Assembly (NCBI GenBank): GCA_963920635.1
Contig: OY987298.1
Location: 36,859,787-36,923,786, forward strand
DNA from: Pseudeuparius sepicola
Taxonomy: Eukaryota; Arthropoda; Insecta; Coleoptera; Anthribidae
Reading direction: 5' to 3'
Length of the DNA: 64,000 bases
This document shows, piece by piece, positions 46,201 to 56,663 of the stretch. The notes under the pieces were generated by a model, which searched no databases, was not told where the DNA came from, and saw only the letters and a list, made by a program, of their open reading frames with translations. How positions within the stretch are numbered: position 1 is the first letter of the stretch; each line of letters begins with the position of its first letter. The translations under genes were made by a program, and so were the position numbers.

Positions 46201-47125
46201 TGATTTATGTCTGATATAATCACATACATCATATTTAAAATATAGTACTTATGTGTGTAAAACAGACTGACTTATTTAAGTGTAAAAAGTTACTTTTGGT
46301 AAGTACCTACTTATGATGTTTTTCCCTTGCATCTGCGATAATCTAACAAAACAAAAATTACCTACAACTAACTCTACTAATCCTACTGAAACGACTTTTA
46401 AGCAAACAACTGTGGTAAAGATTTTTCTCGAGTCTTTAGGATATTTAAAAAATATTGAAATTATAAACTTAGTTTATGGCATTTTTTGTGCAACATTTTT
46501 GAAACTAAATTCACATAAGTATTAATGATACAGCTTTCGAAAAATTGTCTTTTATCTTGTCTAGAATGTGCACACGACCGTTAGCATATTTTACAAAATA
46601 TACTGTTTAAAAGTAATAAAGGAGATTCAAAACACCACATCTTTTTAAAATTAAATATTATAAATAAAATTGTATTGGTACTTCCACATGACATTTTGTC
46701 CTTGTTTACTTCTTGAATATATCTCAACAATACCACAGGTTTACAGAACATGAAAAAAACATAACAAAATAAGCTGTCGTTTTGAACTAAAAATCAATGC
46801 TATTTACTCCAAAACCATGGATTAATTATTAATACAGATACGTTTTTAACGGAGTTCTGCAGAGTGTACTTTGGTAATGAATACCCGCATTTTTCTTTGC
46901 TGCCACTATTGATTTTTGCTTTTGATGATTCAATACACTTTACCTATATCTATTTTGCACACCATACAGGAATACAATACTCGCACAAATGAATGAAAAC
47001 ACAGATTACTTACTTTACATTATATGAATTATTGGCAAGCTCTGTTCCAAGTGTTAGAGAAGTGTCGATTTCGCTGTTAAGATCTTCGTAACTATCCACC
47101 TGCCAATGTGGCATTCTCGATGTGC
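31195..47125 (-). CDS. gem: gemini/TFCP2-type CP2 transcription factor, gene span (partial)
   Basis: Six minus-strand exons with consensus borders join in frame into about 390 codons of a CP2 (grainyhead superfamily) DNA-binding transcription factor. Recognisable family signatures in order are [96 protein letters not shown] and [12 protein letters not shown]. Together these make up the conserved CP2 domain, which binds DNA as an oligomer in the nucleus. Phases are 2-1-0-0-0-2 along the chain, with no conflict. The family normally has about 500 residues with a C-terminal SAM-like and dimerisation region; that part is not found below 31195. Introns run from 63 bases to nearly 6 kb and are full of mobile elements. 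The true 5-prime end upstream of 47125 is also unseen. Gem/TFCP2 is preferred over grainyhead because the motifs match the CP2 subfamily closely. Confidence 0.93.
31740..33005. mobile_element. hAT-type element, TIR CAGGGTTGC
   Basis: CAGGGTTGCTGATTTT at the left and AATCAAAGCAACCCTG at the right are inverted, flanked by the exact 8-base duplication GTAAAAAC (31732-31739 and 33006-33013). AT-rich subterminal arms repeat ATTTAAATC. Inside, CTTCTCGGCGGTGCCGGTTTA (about 31932) is inverted near 32718, a nested inverted repeat. No transposase coding is seen, and the ORFs here are not genes. Confidence 0.9.
32612..32669. repeat. hairpin with an 18-bp stem inside the hAT
   Basis: ATATTTTAATGCATGGG pairs with CCCATGCATTAAAATAT, and GATGG with CCATC lies within the loop. 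It is probably an end-to-end short TIR element. Confidence 0.75.
33697..35024. mobile_element. CAGGGTG-ended TIR element with about 170-bp TIRs
   Basis: TA/CAGGGTGAGCGAAACT at the left and AGTTTCGCTCACCCG/TA at the right (one T lost from the terminus) begin inverted arms sharing GGTCCAATTATGACCGAA-like and TTAAGAACC blocks. The centre contains a minisatellite at 34362-34600 and no gene. ORFs in the arms are by-products. Confidence 0.85.
34362..34600. repeat. irregular minisatellite of AATGACCA / CTCATAAATGCT units
   Basis: The units AAATGACCA, CATAAATGCTC and TAAGTGACCAAAAATTCTTA recur. They include a pair of about 68-bp copies and three copies of CTTCTGCTCATAAATG-like units near the end. 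Confidence 0.8.
35025..36905. other. gem intron, repeats and unassigned sequence
   Basis: It contains a common insect-type repeat tract near 35120 (GGGCCGGTTTTAGAGGCCAT), the hairpin at 35850, and a 113-codon plus-strand ORF at 36158 without recognisable domains. Confidence 0.4.
35850..35894. repeat. perfect 20-bp-stem hairpin, 5-base loop
   Basis: GCCTAAGTACCCAGATGAAA pairs exactly with its complement across TTTAT. There is no coding context and its role is unknown. It may be a collapsed TIR element. Confidence 0.9.
36906..37169 (-). CDS. gem: gem exon E, CP2 domain C-terminal half
   Basis: This exon has 264 bases, 88 codons, phase 0 at both ends. The acceptor is GTTTTAG and the donor is AACGAT/GTAAGT. 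It contains [20 protein letters not shown], then the basic segment [20 protein letters not shown], then [14 protein letters not shown]. In the family these residues contain the main DNA-contacting loop and the basic region. The stretch between VETY and RLHAAA is serine/aspartate-rich and probably a lineage-variable loop. Confidence 0.95.
37170..40313. other. gem intron D-E, no other exon seen
   Basis: AT-rich sequence with the TIR element at 39820-40017. No splice-bounded coding segment was found. Confidence 0.5.
39820..40017. mobile_element. 198-bp short TIR element, inverted copy of 28263-28457
   Basis: The ends ATACGC...GCGTAT enclose a body matching the copy nested in the hAT (CTAAACTAGTCTATGGGCCAT, CCATATATTAGTTCGCATAG). 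It lies in the gem intron between exons D and E. Confidence 0.85.
40314..40526 (-). CDS. gem: gem exon D, CP2 domain centre
   Basis: This exon has 213 bases, exactly 71 codons, phase 0 at both ends. The acceptor is TTCTTTTAG and the donor is ATTAAG/GTTAGC. It reads [19 protein letters not shown], then [16 protein letters not shown], then [17 protein letters not shown], all matching successive CP2-domain strands. The intron before it (40527-40589) is only 63 bases long. Confidence 0.93.
40590..40816 (-). CDS. gem: gem exon C, start of CP2 domain
   Basis: The acceptor TTTTCAG and the donor TTAAAG/GTATTT bound 227 bases (2 + 75 codons). The translation contains [10 protein letters not shown] and [15 protein letters not shown], the entry strand and best-conserved loop of the CP2 DNA-binding domain. 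The region between YEIKL and GKMLK is slightly shorter than in TFCP2. Phase 1 in and phase 0 out agree with both neighbours. Confidence 0.93.
41057..41211. repeat. 155-bp full-length foldback hairpin
   Basis: GTGGTATGCCTAATAATAG opens an imperfect hairpin that pairs nearly end to end with the right half (CTATTATC...GGCATACCAC), through ACTTTCGTT/AACGAAAG and GAAAATACCA/TGGTATTTTC, leaving only a small loop near 41134. It lies in the gem intron between exons B and C. It is either a TIR element or a hairpin RNA source. Confidence 0.8.
42700..43060 (-). CDS. gem: candidate alternative first exon of gem (5-prime UTR + ATG G)
   Basis: On the minus strand the segment ends AACAAAAATGG followed directly by GTAAGTGG, a perfect donor. 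The ATG at 42703-42701 has an insect-type A-rich start context and two in-frame TAA codons just upstream. Only ATG plus one G is coding, so the exon ends in phase 1. That is exactly the phase the 40816 exon needs, giving Met-Asp-Lys-Asn-Leu at the junction. It lies between gem exons B and C and would yield a product lacking the N-terminal region but keeping the whole CP2 domain. The 5-prime boundary is not visible; 43060 is a nominal limit. The ORF of about 100 codons across the segment is taken as chance. Confidence 0.5.
43323..43618 (-). CDS. gem: gem exon B, FKQE motif and Gln/Ala/Thr-rich linker
   Basis: The acceptor ATTGCAG and the donor GACA/GTAAGT bound 296 bases (1 + 98 codons + 1). 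The frame starts [20 protein letters not shown], matching the conserved TFCP2/gem segment before the DNA-binding domain. It continues into a glycine/alanine/glutamine/threonine-rich linker (about residues 25 to 95) that vertebrate TFCP2 lacks. Third positions are GC-rich, unlike the surrounding intron. The linker is probably disordered, and its length is likely to vary between insects. Confidence 0.9.
43840..44470. repeat. region dense in GTGGC/GCCAC and GTAGT motifs
   Basis: About 630 bp between gem exons A and B carry an unusual number of GTGGC, GTGGT, CCACC and CCACT words on both strands (for example AGTGGCCAGTGGCC, AGTGGCGGCCACGTC, GCCACCACTGCACCCACC). No regular period is evident. It may be a decayed minisatellite or a regulatory stretch. 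No ORF is seen. Confidence 0.45.
44806..44960. repeat. fragment of the foldback family at 17042-18119
   Basis: AAATTTGGCACTGCTGTGTT, CTCACAGAGGGCGCTACTTG and TTTTTGGATTGTGCTTTTAC match the 17.2 kb arm with substitutions. The ends are not preserved. Confidence 0.8.
44961..47013. other. gem intron A-B, nothing else recognised
   Basis: AT-rich. Small ORFs such as 45821 and 46313 on the plus strand have no motifs or borders. Confidence 0.5.
47014..47125 (-). CDS. gem: gem exon A, N-terminal acidic segment
   Basis: The acceptor TTTTTTCATAG precedes the exon and the donor AAA/GTAAGT follows it. The exon begins with two bases that finish a codon, then reads [16 protein letters not shown] and [15 protein letters not shown], an acidic N-terminal stretch like that of TFCP2/gem just before the FKQE motif. 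It ends in phase 2 (AA), completed by the T of the next exon to give Asn. An internal ATG (MPHW) could be the start in some transcripts, but the open frame runs through the acceptor, so an upstream exon probably exists beyond 47125. Confidence 0.85.
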
Positions 47126-47849
47126 CTATGAAAAAATGGAAAATGATTATAACAAATGTATCAGGTTATTATTATAACTTATAACAAATGTATCAATGTC
47201 AAGAATCAAGACAAATGAAATACTGAAGTATCCAAATCTTTCAATAAAACATACTCTTCAAACATTTAATCATTTCCCTGGCTTAATATACACCTGGTGT
47301 TTTTTTGCAAATTTTATGGCCATCTTTGGAAATTGATAAAAACGTATCTAGGGGCACTTTTTAAACAAATTCTAAATATATTATATGTGTGGAAAGGAAA
47401 CTTTGAGCATAATTCAAATAATGAATCCAAATAAGCAGGATTCCATATAAAACTACTACAATATATACTTAATGTGTATATCCGCACTAGTGAACCCTTG
47501 AAAATTTCTCTTTTTTTTTAAACTGCGAAAATATTGGCGGCCAGAGTTTTGAATCCTTAAATGGTGGAGACAATCCGTCTTTGGCTTCTCTGACGTAGTA
47601 AGAGAATATGTCTACTATTACCTTATTTGCCCTTACACTGTTTACCCACTCACAAAATTTCATTTCATTATACGAGGTAGTTTGAAAGTTACAGCTGAAA
47701 AGGAAAATCACAGGTTGCCCTTTTGGGACTCCATATCTCAATTATTAATGGGCTATTTAGGAAAATTAATTATATGAAACACCTTGTATATTGGACAAAC
47801 AGGAAGAAATTTTCCAAAAAAAAAAATAACCAAAAAAATTAAAACCGAC

Positions 47850-48712
47850 TTCAAAAATTTGCCCGTATGCACACTGCACACTCCACTAAAAATTAAAAAA
47901 AAAAAATAACAAAAAATAACACCGACTTCACAAATTTTCCCGTATGCGGGCTTTCTAAATTGAGTTATCTTTGGATTTGGTGACAGTCAAGGCAAGGAAT
48001 TTAAATCTATTTAGATATGAATACATCATATCCTACATACATCGTACTGCCACCGATTCCAAAGATAACTCAATTTAGAAAGGGAAAAATATTTCTAAAA
48101 TTTTAGTTGAAATGTACATACGGGCATTGTGAAGTCGGTGTTATTTTTTGTTATTATTTATCTACCCTTAGGGGTGGAATTTTTTCTTTAAATTTAAATG
48201 GGACCACCTCTAAGGTAATAAAAAAAGAATCATCGAAATCGGTTCAATATGAAATTTCATCTCCTATTTGTCCACCCTTAGGGGTGGAATTTTTTCTTCA
48301 AATTTTAATGGGGGCACTCCTAAAGTAAAGTAATCCCTTTCTAATAAAAAGAGAATCATCGAAATCGGTCCAATATGAAATTTCATCCACTATTTTTCCA
48401 CCTTTGGGGTGGACTTTTTTCTTCAAATTTAAATGGGACCACCTCTAAGGTACTCCCTTTCTAATAAAAAAAGAATCATCGAAATCGGTTCAATATGAAA
48501 TGTCATCCCTCTATTTGTCCACCCTTAGGGGTGGAATTTTTTCTTCAAATTTAAATGGGACCATTCTGTAGGTATACCCTTTCAAATAAAAAAGAATTGT
48601 CCAAATCGGTTTATAAATGACGGAGTTCTGTGGTAACAAACATAAAAAAAAAACATACAACCGAATTGATAACCTCCTCCTTTTTTGAAGTCTGTTAAAA
48701 AAGAAGGGCGGA
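47850..48712. mobile_element. repeat with ACCGACTTCA / TGAAGTCTGTT ends, tandem array and inner hairpin
   Basis: AAAACCGACTTCAAAAAT near 47850 is inverted near 48688 (TTTTTGAAGTCTGTTAAAA). Within are an inverted pair TTTCTAAATTGAGTTATCTT (47952-47976 and 48057-48081) and four tandem copies of an about 110-130 bp unit (48154-48615), each with CACCCTTAGGGGTGGAATTT and AAGAATCATCGAAATCGGTT-like cores. The end AACCTCCTCCTTTTTTGAAG is a widely seen insect repeat tail. It is non-coding. Confidence 0.75.
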
Positions 48713-50348
48713 ACATAGAAGAAGTTACAGTAGTTACACCAAGAAAAAAAACAGATTCAACAATATGCACTACACCTGGTAGAAAACCACACCTTCAACA
48801 CGAAGCCTAAAATTTTATGTAATGAGAAAAAAGGCCAAAAACTTAATTAATATCTAAGTATATATATATATACCTTCCATAAAAAAAAGTAAATTGTAAA
48901 TTTAGTATAGTTTGGCCAAAAAAATTGTTGGCCAAACAATTGCCATGTTGACAAATTAAAGAGGAAATCAGCAAACTACAAAAGTGTTTCATTTCGTACA
49001 GTTAGTCAGGATTTCCATCAAGTAAAAGACCAATATTATAATTTTTGTCCAAAATTCGGGAGAATAACTTTTCATGCCACTATTAAAGCATAACCTGTTT
49101 CTTTATTAAGTAATTCGAATTCAGGAATAATTGTATTTTTTAAAAATTTGTATTGATTTATTTGATATGGATCTTAGATTTTAGTGGAGTCAACGTAGAC
49201 GAAAAATGGTGTTAATTAGGAATTAATTAGCGAAGTCATGGATTTGAATAAAACCTTTTGAAACACCTTCAAACATACTTTAATTTAAAATTCCGCAGGT
49301 TGAAAAAGTGCGCTTTTATTTTAAAAATAAAAAAATCAAAAAATCGATCTTTCACCGAAATTTCTCAAAAATCGTCTACAATTAATTGTAGAATCATTAC
49401 TTTTCAATGAAAATGTATATTTTTATGTTTTTTGAGCTGCTGATTATGAATATGAAGTAAAAAAATGAAAAATAAAATGACGCCTAGTAAAAATGAAGTT
49501 GAATGCAAGAATAATCGAATTTTAAATTTTTTTTCCGAGACAATTTCATATCAATACGACAGGTAAGGTAAGTAAATTATAAATACGTTTAAGGGAATAA
49601 AAAGTGAAAATCTAGCTATTTACGAAAAGCTCAAGCAGATTTTTATTTATGTATTTCATGGCATGCTTGACCACGAAAATCTTTGAAAACAAATACCTAC
49701 CTTCTTCTTTCAAATAACATGTTAATATTTATTCTTTTGGCGATAACTCCGAAACTAATGAAGATATCACAATACCAAAGTATTTTTTGTTGTAAATGTA
49801 ATCTACTTTTCGATTATAACAGAATAAATGTCATTGAATTTAAAATTTCGGAGAAAATTGTAATAAAAGGGAATTTTTCGAATTGCGCCCTCTAGCGGTG
49901 ACCACGAAATTCGAAATGATCTTACTGGACAATCATTTGATAGAAGAAGGAACTTTCTCTTCAACAAGCCCAAATTCAACCAATTCGGTTAAACCAAACC
50001 GGAGTTAGCAGCATTTTTTCAAGTCAATGTTTATCCGCCCGTCTCACCTCTATTTGAAGAGCAGGAGCAAAAAATCCTTAACGAAAATTGTTCAGTATTT
50101 GCTGAAGAGTGCAATAAAATTATGATATTTTTTAGATATTTTTTTGAGAAAACTCATTTTTCAAATTTACTGTTGCGAATACGCCCCCTAGCGGCCGACC
50201 TACAAACTTAAATATAATTTCCAGCGATTTTTCGTGACCATATTACTTAAGAAGATTTTTCCCCAAAGCTCCAGGACTATTAATTCCTGAGATATGGTAC
50301 CTCGTCCCCCTTAATAAAACACCCTGTCTACAGCTTTGATTTTCGGGG

Positions 50349-50349
<1 letters not shown>
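48713..50349. other. non-coding; two CTCF-like motifs
   Basis: CCGCTAGAGGGCGC (minus, 49885-49898) and CCGCTAGGGGGCGT (minus, 50181-50194) stand out in AT-rich, possibly repeat-derived sequence that ends in ACACCCTG. No gene is seen. Confidence 0.4.
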
Positions 50350-50399
<50 letters not shown>

Positions 50400-50400
50400 C
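50350..50400. repeat. (TA)n microsatellite
   Basis: An almost pure TA tract of about 46 bases. Its reading as a membrane-like Tyr/Ile peptide is an artefact. Confidence 0.95.
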
Positions 50401-50401
50401 G

Positions 50402-50641
50402 CAGCTTTCATACAATAATACGAATTCAATAATAAATATAATAATACTACTATAGTCCCCATTTTCGATCCACTGAGAACATGCGTTTGTATGTGTGTAT
50501 GTATGTGCGTGTGTTTGTGAGGCGTGTTAGTCGGCAGGTAGTCGGCAGATGTCATTCTGTTCCCTTGGAGCACAGTTTGTATTGACGTGGGGACGAATGG
50601 CACAGCTTAATATATATATATTAATATATAATATATATATA

Positions 50642-50687
<46 letters not shown>

Positions 50688-50882
50688 ACGACGAATGGCA
50701 CAGCTTAATATATATATTAGGGAACAGAATGACATCTGCCGACTACCTGCCGACTAACACGCCTCACAAACACACGCACATACATACACACATACAAACG
50801 CATGTTCTCAGTGGATCGAAAATGGGGACTATAGTAGTATTATTATATTTATTATTGAATTCGTATTATTGTATGAAAGCTG
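50402..50882. repeat. perfect 164-bp inverted duplication around AT microsatellites
   Basis: Arms 50402-50565 and 50719-50882 are exact inverse copies by eye. The spacer (50566-50718) is mostly (AT)n and contains ACGAATGGCACAGCTTAATA twice in direct orientation (about 50594 and 50692). Identity this perfect suggests a very recent event or an assembly or template-switch artefact. Confidence 0.9.
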
Positions 50883-52208
50883 AGAACACATGAAGAGAGT
50901 GTTTTTCCAAAAGCTGATAATCACGAGCGGAAATTATGTAGAAAAAATCTTTTGACTAGGAAATCGGAAGTTTAAAATGTGTACTTTCACTTAGGATTGG
51001 TCTCATCCCAGTAAGAAACCTCCTTCAGCTTGATTCTTGGATTTAAAAATAAGAAAAATTGAGTTCTGCGTTTTGGGACATTAATTATAACGCGGTTTAC
51101 TGCAAAAATAAACGAGAAAAAAGAGAAATACATTAAAATAACTTATGCTATCAAAAAGCAAACGTTTTAAGCATTAAAAAAGTCACCTATTGAGTTTCAA
51201 TATCTAATTTTATGCGGATATTATGAGCGTTTGAAATAAATATTAAATATACGATAGCAAGAATTTATGAAAAATCTCTATGTTCAAAGTGAAAAAAAAA
51301 AAACAAACGAGGTTTGCTATCGTAATCTTATATTGCTTATTCAAAACTACATACATTTAGTAGAAACATTCTGTAATATTGCTCAAAAATATTACAAATT
51401 GACCATGTAACGTCAATTATTGTGAAATTGCATGAAATTTTGATTAATGTCAACTTTACAATAATATGACAGGCGTATCCCTTCATGGAAATTAATGCTA
51501 CAAGATTTTTTTAATTGCTTTACGGTGTCACTTTCCAATAAACTTTGTTGCATATGAATTAGTTGTGTGCGTAAAAAGTTATTACTGTATAACTGTCTCG
51601 CGCTCCACGCGCCGCTCTCAATTTCGGCTGCCTCTTAAATACGAGGAAGCATGAAAACGTATGATCTTAAAAAAATTCTCATTCATTACTTAATTATTTT
51701 ACAAAAATATGTAAATACATTTTTTTTGAGAAATTGCCTGTTCTTTCGAATGGTCTTACTTAAATTCTATAAAAACGCTTATTAAATAAGTTATTAACAA
51801 AAAAACTATATTTTTGACAGTTATTGTCAAATAAAAAAAATCGCACACTATTTTGCGCTGCGGACTCTTCGGATTTTGTTTCAAGACATCAAAACGAACA
51901 CAGTTATTTTCCTAGTTGACTCACTATCAGAATGAGATGGCACCGTCAAATTTCACTTTTGCATAGAAATAATAATTATTATTACGAAAAACTAGTCTGT
52001 ACGCATAGTGGATTCTTGGTGGATTCATAACTTTTGCTGTAGTGGCAGGTAACACACGTACTGGTACAATACTGTCACCAATAAAGGGGACATCAGGGAC
52101 TCTTTATTAAACGGTCCCTGGGGCACATTTTTTGAAATCGGCATTAAAAAGCCTCAAACCAGTCATTAAAAGCTCAGATGGCCTTGGCGAGATGTAAACA
52201 AACCAAAC
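50883..52208. other. nothing recognised
   Basis: AT-rich, with a short GC-rich patch near 51600. No splice-bounded frame or repeat pair is seen. Confidence 0.4.
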
Positions 52209-52483
52209 GTCAGACCCTTGTTTATGGATACCCTAGTTGGCCAATGTCTGGCACTGACATAAGGACATGACAGAAATTCAGTAGATACTGAGGAGAGATT
52301 TTTGCAAAAATAAAGTTATCCAGCTATTTTTTGGTGGGTTTTTAATAGAAGAAAATTAGTAGGCAGTGACTGGGCCACTTTAATTTTTAGCGCCATCTGT
52401 TGCTTGTATCCAGTATTGCTCTTGTATCCTTATGATTCTGTCACACATTGGCTAACTAGGGATTCCATAAACAAGGGTCAGAC
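52209..52483. mobile_element. 275-bp element with about 39-bp TIRs
   Basis: GTCAGACCCTTGTTTATGGA continues TACCCTAGTTGGCCAATGT and is inverted at 52445-52483 (ACATTGGCTAACTAGGGATT, then CCATAAACAAGGGTCAGAC). The centre is unrelated and non-coding. No target duplication is evident. Confidence 0.8.
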
Positions 52484-52829
52484 GCATTATATTCAAAAAC
52501 CGGCCAAAAAAGTATAATTTACCGTTTCAGCCTCGTTTCGGAATTGTTATCTTATAACAACGCAATCTTTCATCTTTATTTTCTTTTGCAGAGCATAAAA
52601 TATATTACAACAGTATAAAGCAGAGCATTAAGTATATTGTTTTATATGCTCTGGTATAAGTATTTTGGTCTATTTGAACATCAATATTATTCCTATGTAT
52701 GCTGCATGTGTTGCACAAGCTTGGTAGCTTCTCCAAGATGCGCCAGAAGCCTCGGCAACTAAATTCCACATGACCTTCATTGCCTTGGTTCATAAATAAC
52801 TAGTATATAAAACAGTCAACGGTATTAGA

Positions 52830-52984
<155 letters not shown>

Positions 52985-53053
52985 TCCTTTATTTCCGTGA
53001 CCAACAGTACGTTTTGAACATTCAAACCGGTCGCTCATAAAATGTTGTATGTA

Positions 53054-53275
53054 TCACGTGGGCAATCGCCCGCGACACTCACCGCGGGCCATTAACGCCT
53101 CCTTTATGCCCTTGACATACAAATAACTATTACGGGACGCGATGTATTTATTATAGCTTTCCACGCAGCGCGCAGCAATCCCAGCGTTGGAAAATATTTT
53201 TACTTGGTGTTTATCTCTCCGAACGAACCAATGGCAATTCAAAGTTTGAATGAAATGGAAGCAATAATAATTCAC
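53054..53275 (-). pseudogene. possible 3-prime coding end of a LINE
   Basis: A minus-strand frame reads FSNAGIAARCVESYNKYIAS then YVKGIKEALMARGECRGRLP and stop, with mixed G/C third bases. About 60 bases later comes AATAAAGGA followed by (TATC)n, the layout of several LINE clades. I do not recognise the peptide with confidence, so the assignment is inferred from the tail only. Confidence 0.3.
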
Positions 53276-54107
53276 ATATTATATCTAAAGATGTTGGAGA
53301 AAGTTTTGCAAATGAACTATCACTATCACCGTCACTATCGTTTACGTGATCATTGAAAATTGCCGTGATAGGAGGTAAAAGGCAGATAACAAGTATCAGC
53401 TTAAAATTCCAGGAAGTGCATGCGATGTTACTACTTACGAAATGCTAACTTGAGGGTGACGATAAAAAAATCCTGCCATTACAGGATCAATAGAGGCTCG
53501 CTCGATGGCATTGTTTGCTGAGCCCATTTAATTTGTGGAGAGATATTAGGAAGGCGGCTTTATGAGACTGTGAATATTGATCAAGGATTTGCGCACGCCA
53601 TGAGACAAAAATAAAAATCTTCGGAGATGTCCAAGAATTACCTCGATACAAAACAGATAACGAAGCTAAAAACAGAACGAGATCCAGACCCTGGCTCATT
53701 AAGTTCAAGGGCAATTTTCGCAAATTAAGCAACAAGTGAAGTGAAACCTCTTATGTGAACAAATTTTGTTTTATGCCAGTTGTGATTTAGAAAATTGATG
53801 TTGAACATTGAGTCCAGCTTTAAAGAATGAAAATCTTCTTCTTATTCTACTTCCCCGTTAAAAAAATAAATTTCTGGCTTTCCAATGATTTTTGTGTTGG
53901 GCTTTATCCGACACCCACAAATCTTTTATGTTCAAAACCAAAATGTGTATTTACCAATGTCAATATCTCAACAAATTTGTTTATCACTATAACACTGAGA
54001 CAAAATTTTTTTGTTAAAACTTCATTTTTGACGTCTTGCGACATTTTACATTTAATTTTAAAGATATTTAGACGATCACTAGATTTTATTTAAAATTTCC
54101 TTGGCGA

Positions 54108-54310
54108 AATAATAGTTCCACTCACGAAGTGACATGAAATAAAAATAAAATTAATAATATATATTAAAAGTACCCTATATTAAAGAACCCACTTTATTTT
54201 ATTAAAAATTTAATAATAGTTCCACTCTCGAAGTGACATGAGGTAAAAATAAAATTAATAATATACGGAGTTCCCCATATTAAAGAACCCACTTTAATAA
54301 TATTCGCATA
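54108..54310. repeat. two direct tandem copies of an about 105-bp unit
   Basis: AATAATAGTTCCACTC...GAAGTGACATGA...AAATAAAATTAATAATATA...ATATTAAAGAACCCACTTTA is present twice (about 54108-54210 and 54211-54310) with few differences. It is non-coding. Confidence 0.85.
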
Positions 54311-55999
54311 AAATCAATGTAGGTAAGTAGTTGATTGAATTTTTCTTTAGCTGGCCATGATTTGTCATGCTTGGAGTTAATTAAGTTACTGTAATCAAGT
54401 AGGCGTAGGCACCTACCACCAAATCATTTTAATTATAAGCTTTTATTTAACTTGCATTGTATGGTGAACTATGTATGTATGTTTAGGTCAAATCTTGCAA
54501 GCTGAATTAGAATCACTTCCTGACATTCGATTGAGCTGAAATTTTGCATACACCTTTAGTTCCGGTGACAATACAATATGCAATACACAATATGGTAATA
54601 CTAATAATAATAAGGGCGGGTTACTTTTTTGATACCCAACGTGGGTATCAAATGAAAGGGCTCGACGGGTAGAAAACAATAATGTGAATGACTTCATACG
54701 AAATCCAATATGGCGGCCGCCCCAAGATGGCGGACTAAATTTCTTTACCACCCTCCTGACATAGGAATCAAATAGGTCCTAAAAAGCACACAATAAAATT
54801 TAAAATAAAAAAAATTAAAAAACAAGCTTAAACTGCAACTACTAACATCTTCAGAAACAAAATTTTAGACTAATCTGACACGTAAATAGAAATATTGAAT
54901 TGACAGCCTACTCGCTTGTCAGTTTTATTATCATGGCTGACTTGATTTGTCATAAATTTGGTTTTATTGTTTGGCCTACTCAGAGCGAACATCAGACACC
55001 GACCATGAGACCATGTATCTAGTTTGATGGAGCTTCTGTGATAAATATCTCGGAAACGGTTGGAGATAAATAGGTCAAATTATATATCGTTGGATTCAGA
55101 ATTAAAAAAGGAATCCTGTGATGGTTAAGAGAAATGTGTAAGTTGTAAAGTAGAGAAAACCACTTTCATTTCCGCTATAACCGGAAGTTATATTAAAAAA
55201 CTGAATATTCGGGAATACTACTTAAAGGTTCTCTAATATGTGTAGGTAAAAAAATATTTTTTTTATTTTGCAAAAAATGTTTTTTCGCGATAACTTTTTT
55301 ACCGACCCCCGTATACAAAATTATGGTACACCCTCGAATTCCCCTTAATTTTAACTAAAATCTCATTTTTTGAATGACGATTTTATGTTAACGTGTCCAC
55401 GTAGCACACTTTTTCCGCTTAGATGGGCCACCCTGTACCTACTTTCATCAACATTTCGGGCGACAAGCTTTTCAAGTTGCAAAAGCTGGTCGCAATTTGG
55501 AATAATTGAATTATCTTAACGAACACCTATACTTATTTTATGCATTTTAGCACATGGCTTAAATAAAAGCTTGTTTTAAAATTTTTTTTTAATGACTGTA
55601 ATGTTGAAAGGTGATTTTTTTCTCTGTAAAAGCTAAAGCGTTATTAACTATTCTTGTTTAATTCCGTAATTTTTGCGTGAAATAGTTGTGTAAAATATTC
55701 GTTGTATTTTGAAATTAACAACGTGGGTTTTGAGTGGAGAGTGTTCAAACTAATTTAATTCAAATTAGCAGACAGTTTAGGACTTCCAAAGAAAGCAACT
55801 CGCGCCCATTCAATATTTAATTAATTAAAGCCATTTGATGACAGGTGCCTACATGAGGACAGTAATTTAATTAACCCCAAAGATGACAAATCATAGCTAA
55901 CTATGAAAAATTCAGTTACCTACCTCGTTTGCATTTTAGAATATTAAAATAGATACTTTAAATTTAACATGGGGAACCCTGTATTCAGTAGGTACTGTA
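54311..55999. other. non-coding; paired ATGGCGG motifs
   Basis: CAATATGGCGGCC (54706-54718) and CAAGATGGCGGA (54723-54734) match the YY1/Pho core. The rest is repeat-like AT-rich sequence, with a CAGGGTGG-type scrap at about 55425. Confidence 0.4.
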
Positions 56000-56663
56000 C
56001 AGGGTGATCCTCATAACATATGGCCCCTTGACATCTTTATTTTTCGAGTGAAAGAAAAAATGACTCGCTCAAACGTGGTCACGTGACTGCCAAAAATTAC
56101 ATTTAAATAATAAAATCGCTGAAAATGGGATTTGCACAGAAATTGAGTATAAAAAAGAATGATCGATATAGTGCCCCTAAAACATTCATAAATTCATAAT
56201 CATTTTGAATCCATTCCGAAGGGTTCATATTTTCACAAAGACAAAATTTTGCCCTGGACCGTTTTGGCGTTTTAGGGACATTATTTTCCTATTTTTTTCT
56301 CATACTCAATTTATCCGCAAGCGTTTCTTTTTGGAGATACAGGATGTGAAAACATGTAAAAAAATGAAGTCTGAACGCCCTCTATATTAAAAACGGCCGG
56401 AACAAACATATTTATGATATATATTTCGTTGAAATCGGGATGAAGCGTACATTCCGAAAATTCAATAATATACAGGGTGTTCCATTAAAAACCCAAAAGT
56501 TTGGTTCGTCCAGCTTTTACGGAACACCTTGTATCAGTTTCAACAAAACCATGGAAAAGCCCATCAAAAATCCTAAAATTTTTATAGGTATCTACAATTT
56601 TTTCTTTAACTCGAAAAATAAAGAAGTTAGTGGAGAGGGTGGAATGTTATGTGGATCATCCTG
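56000..56663. mobile_element. CAGGGTG-type TIR element with a nested 59-bp copy
   Basis: TA/CAGGGTGATCCTCATAACAT at the left and ATGTTATGTGGATCATCCTG/TA at the right pair, as do TTTATTTTTCGAGTGAAAG and CTTTAACTCGAAAAATAAA. Inside, a 59-bp CAGGGTGTTCC...GGAACACCTTG unit with its own TA flanks (56473-56531) looks like a nested mini-element. The 122-codon ORF crossing the right end is not supported. Confidence 0.7.

Noticed and set aside
50328..50603. 91-codon minus-strand ORF with an Ile/Tyr repeat
   Set aside because: Crosses a TA microsatellite and one arm of the inverted duplication.
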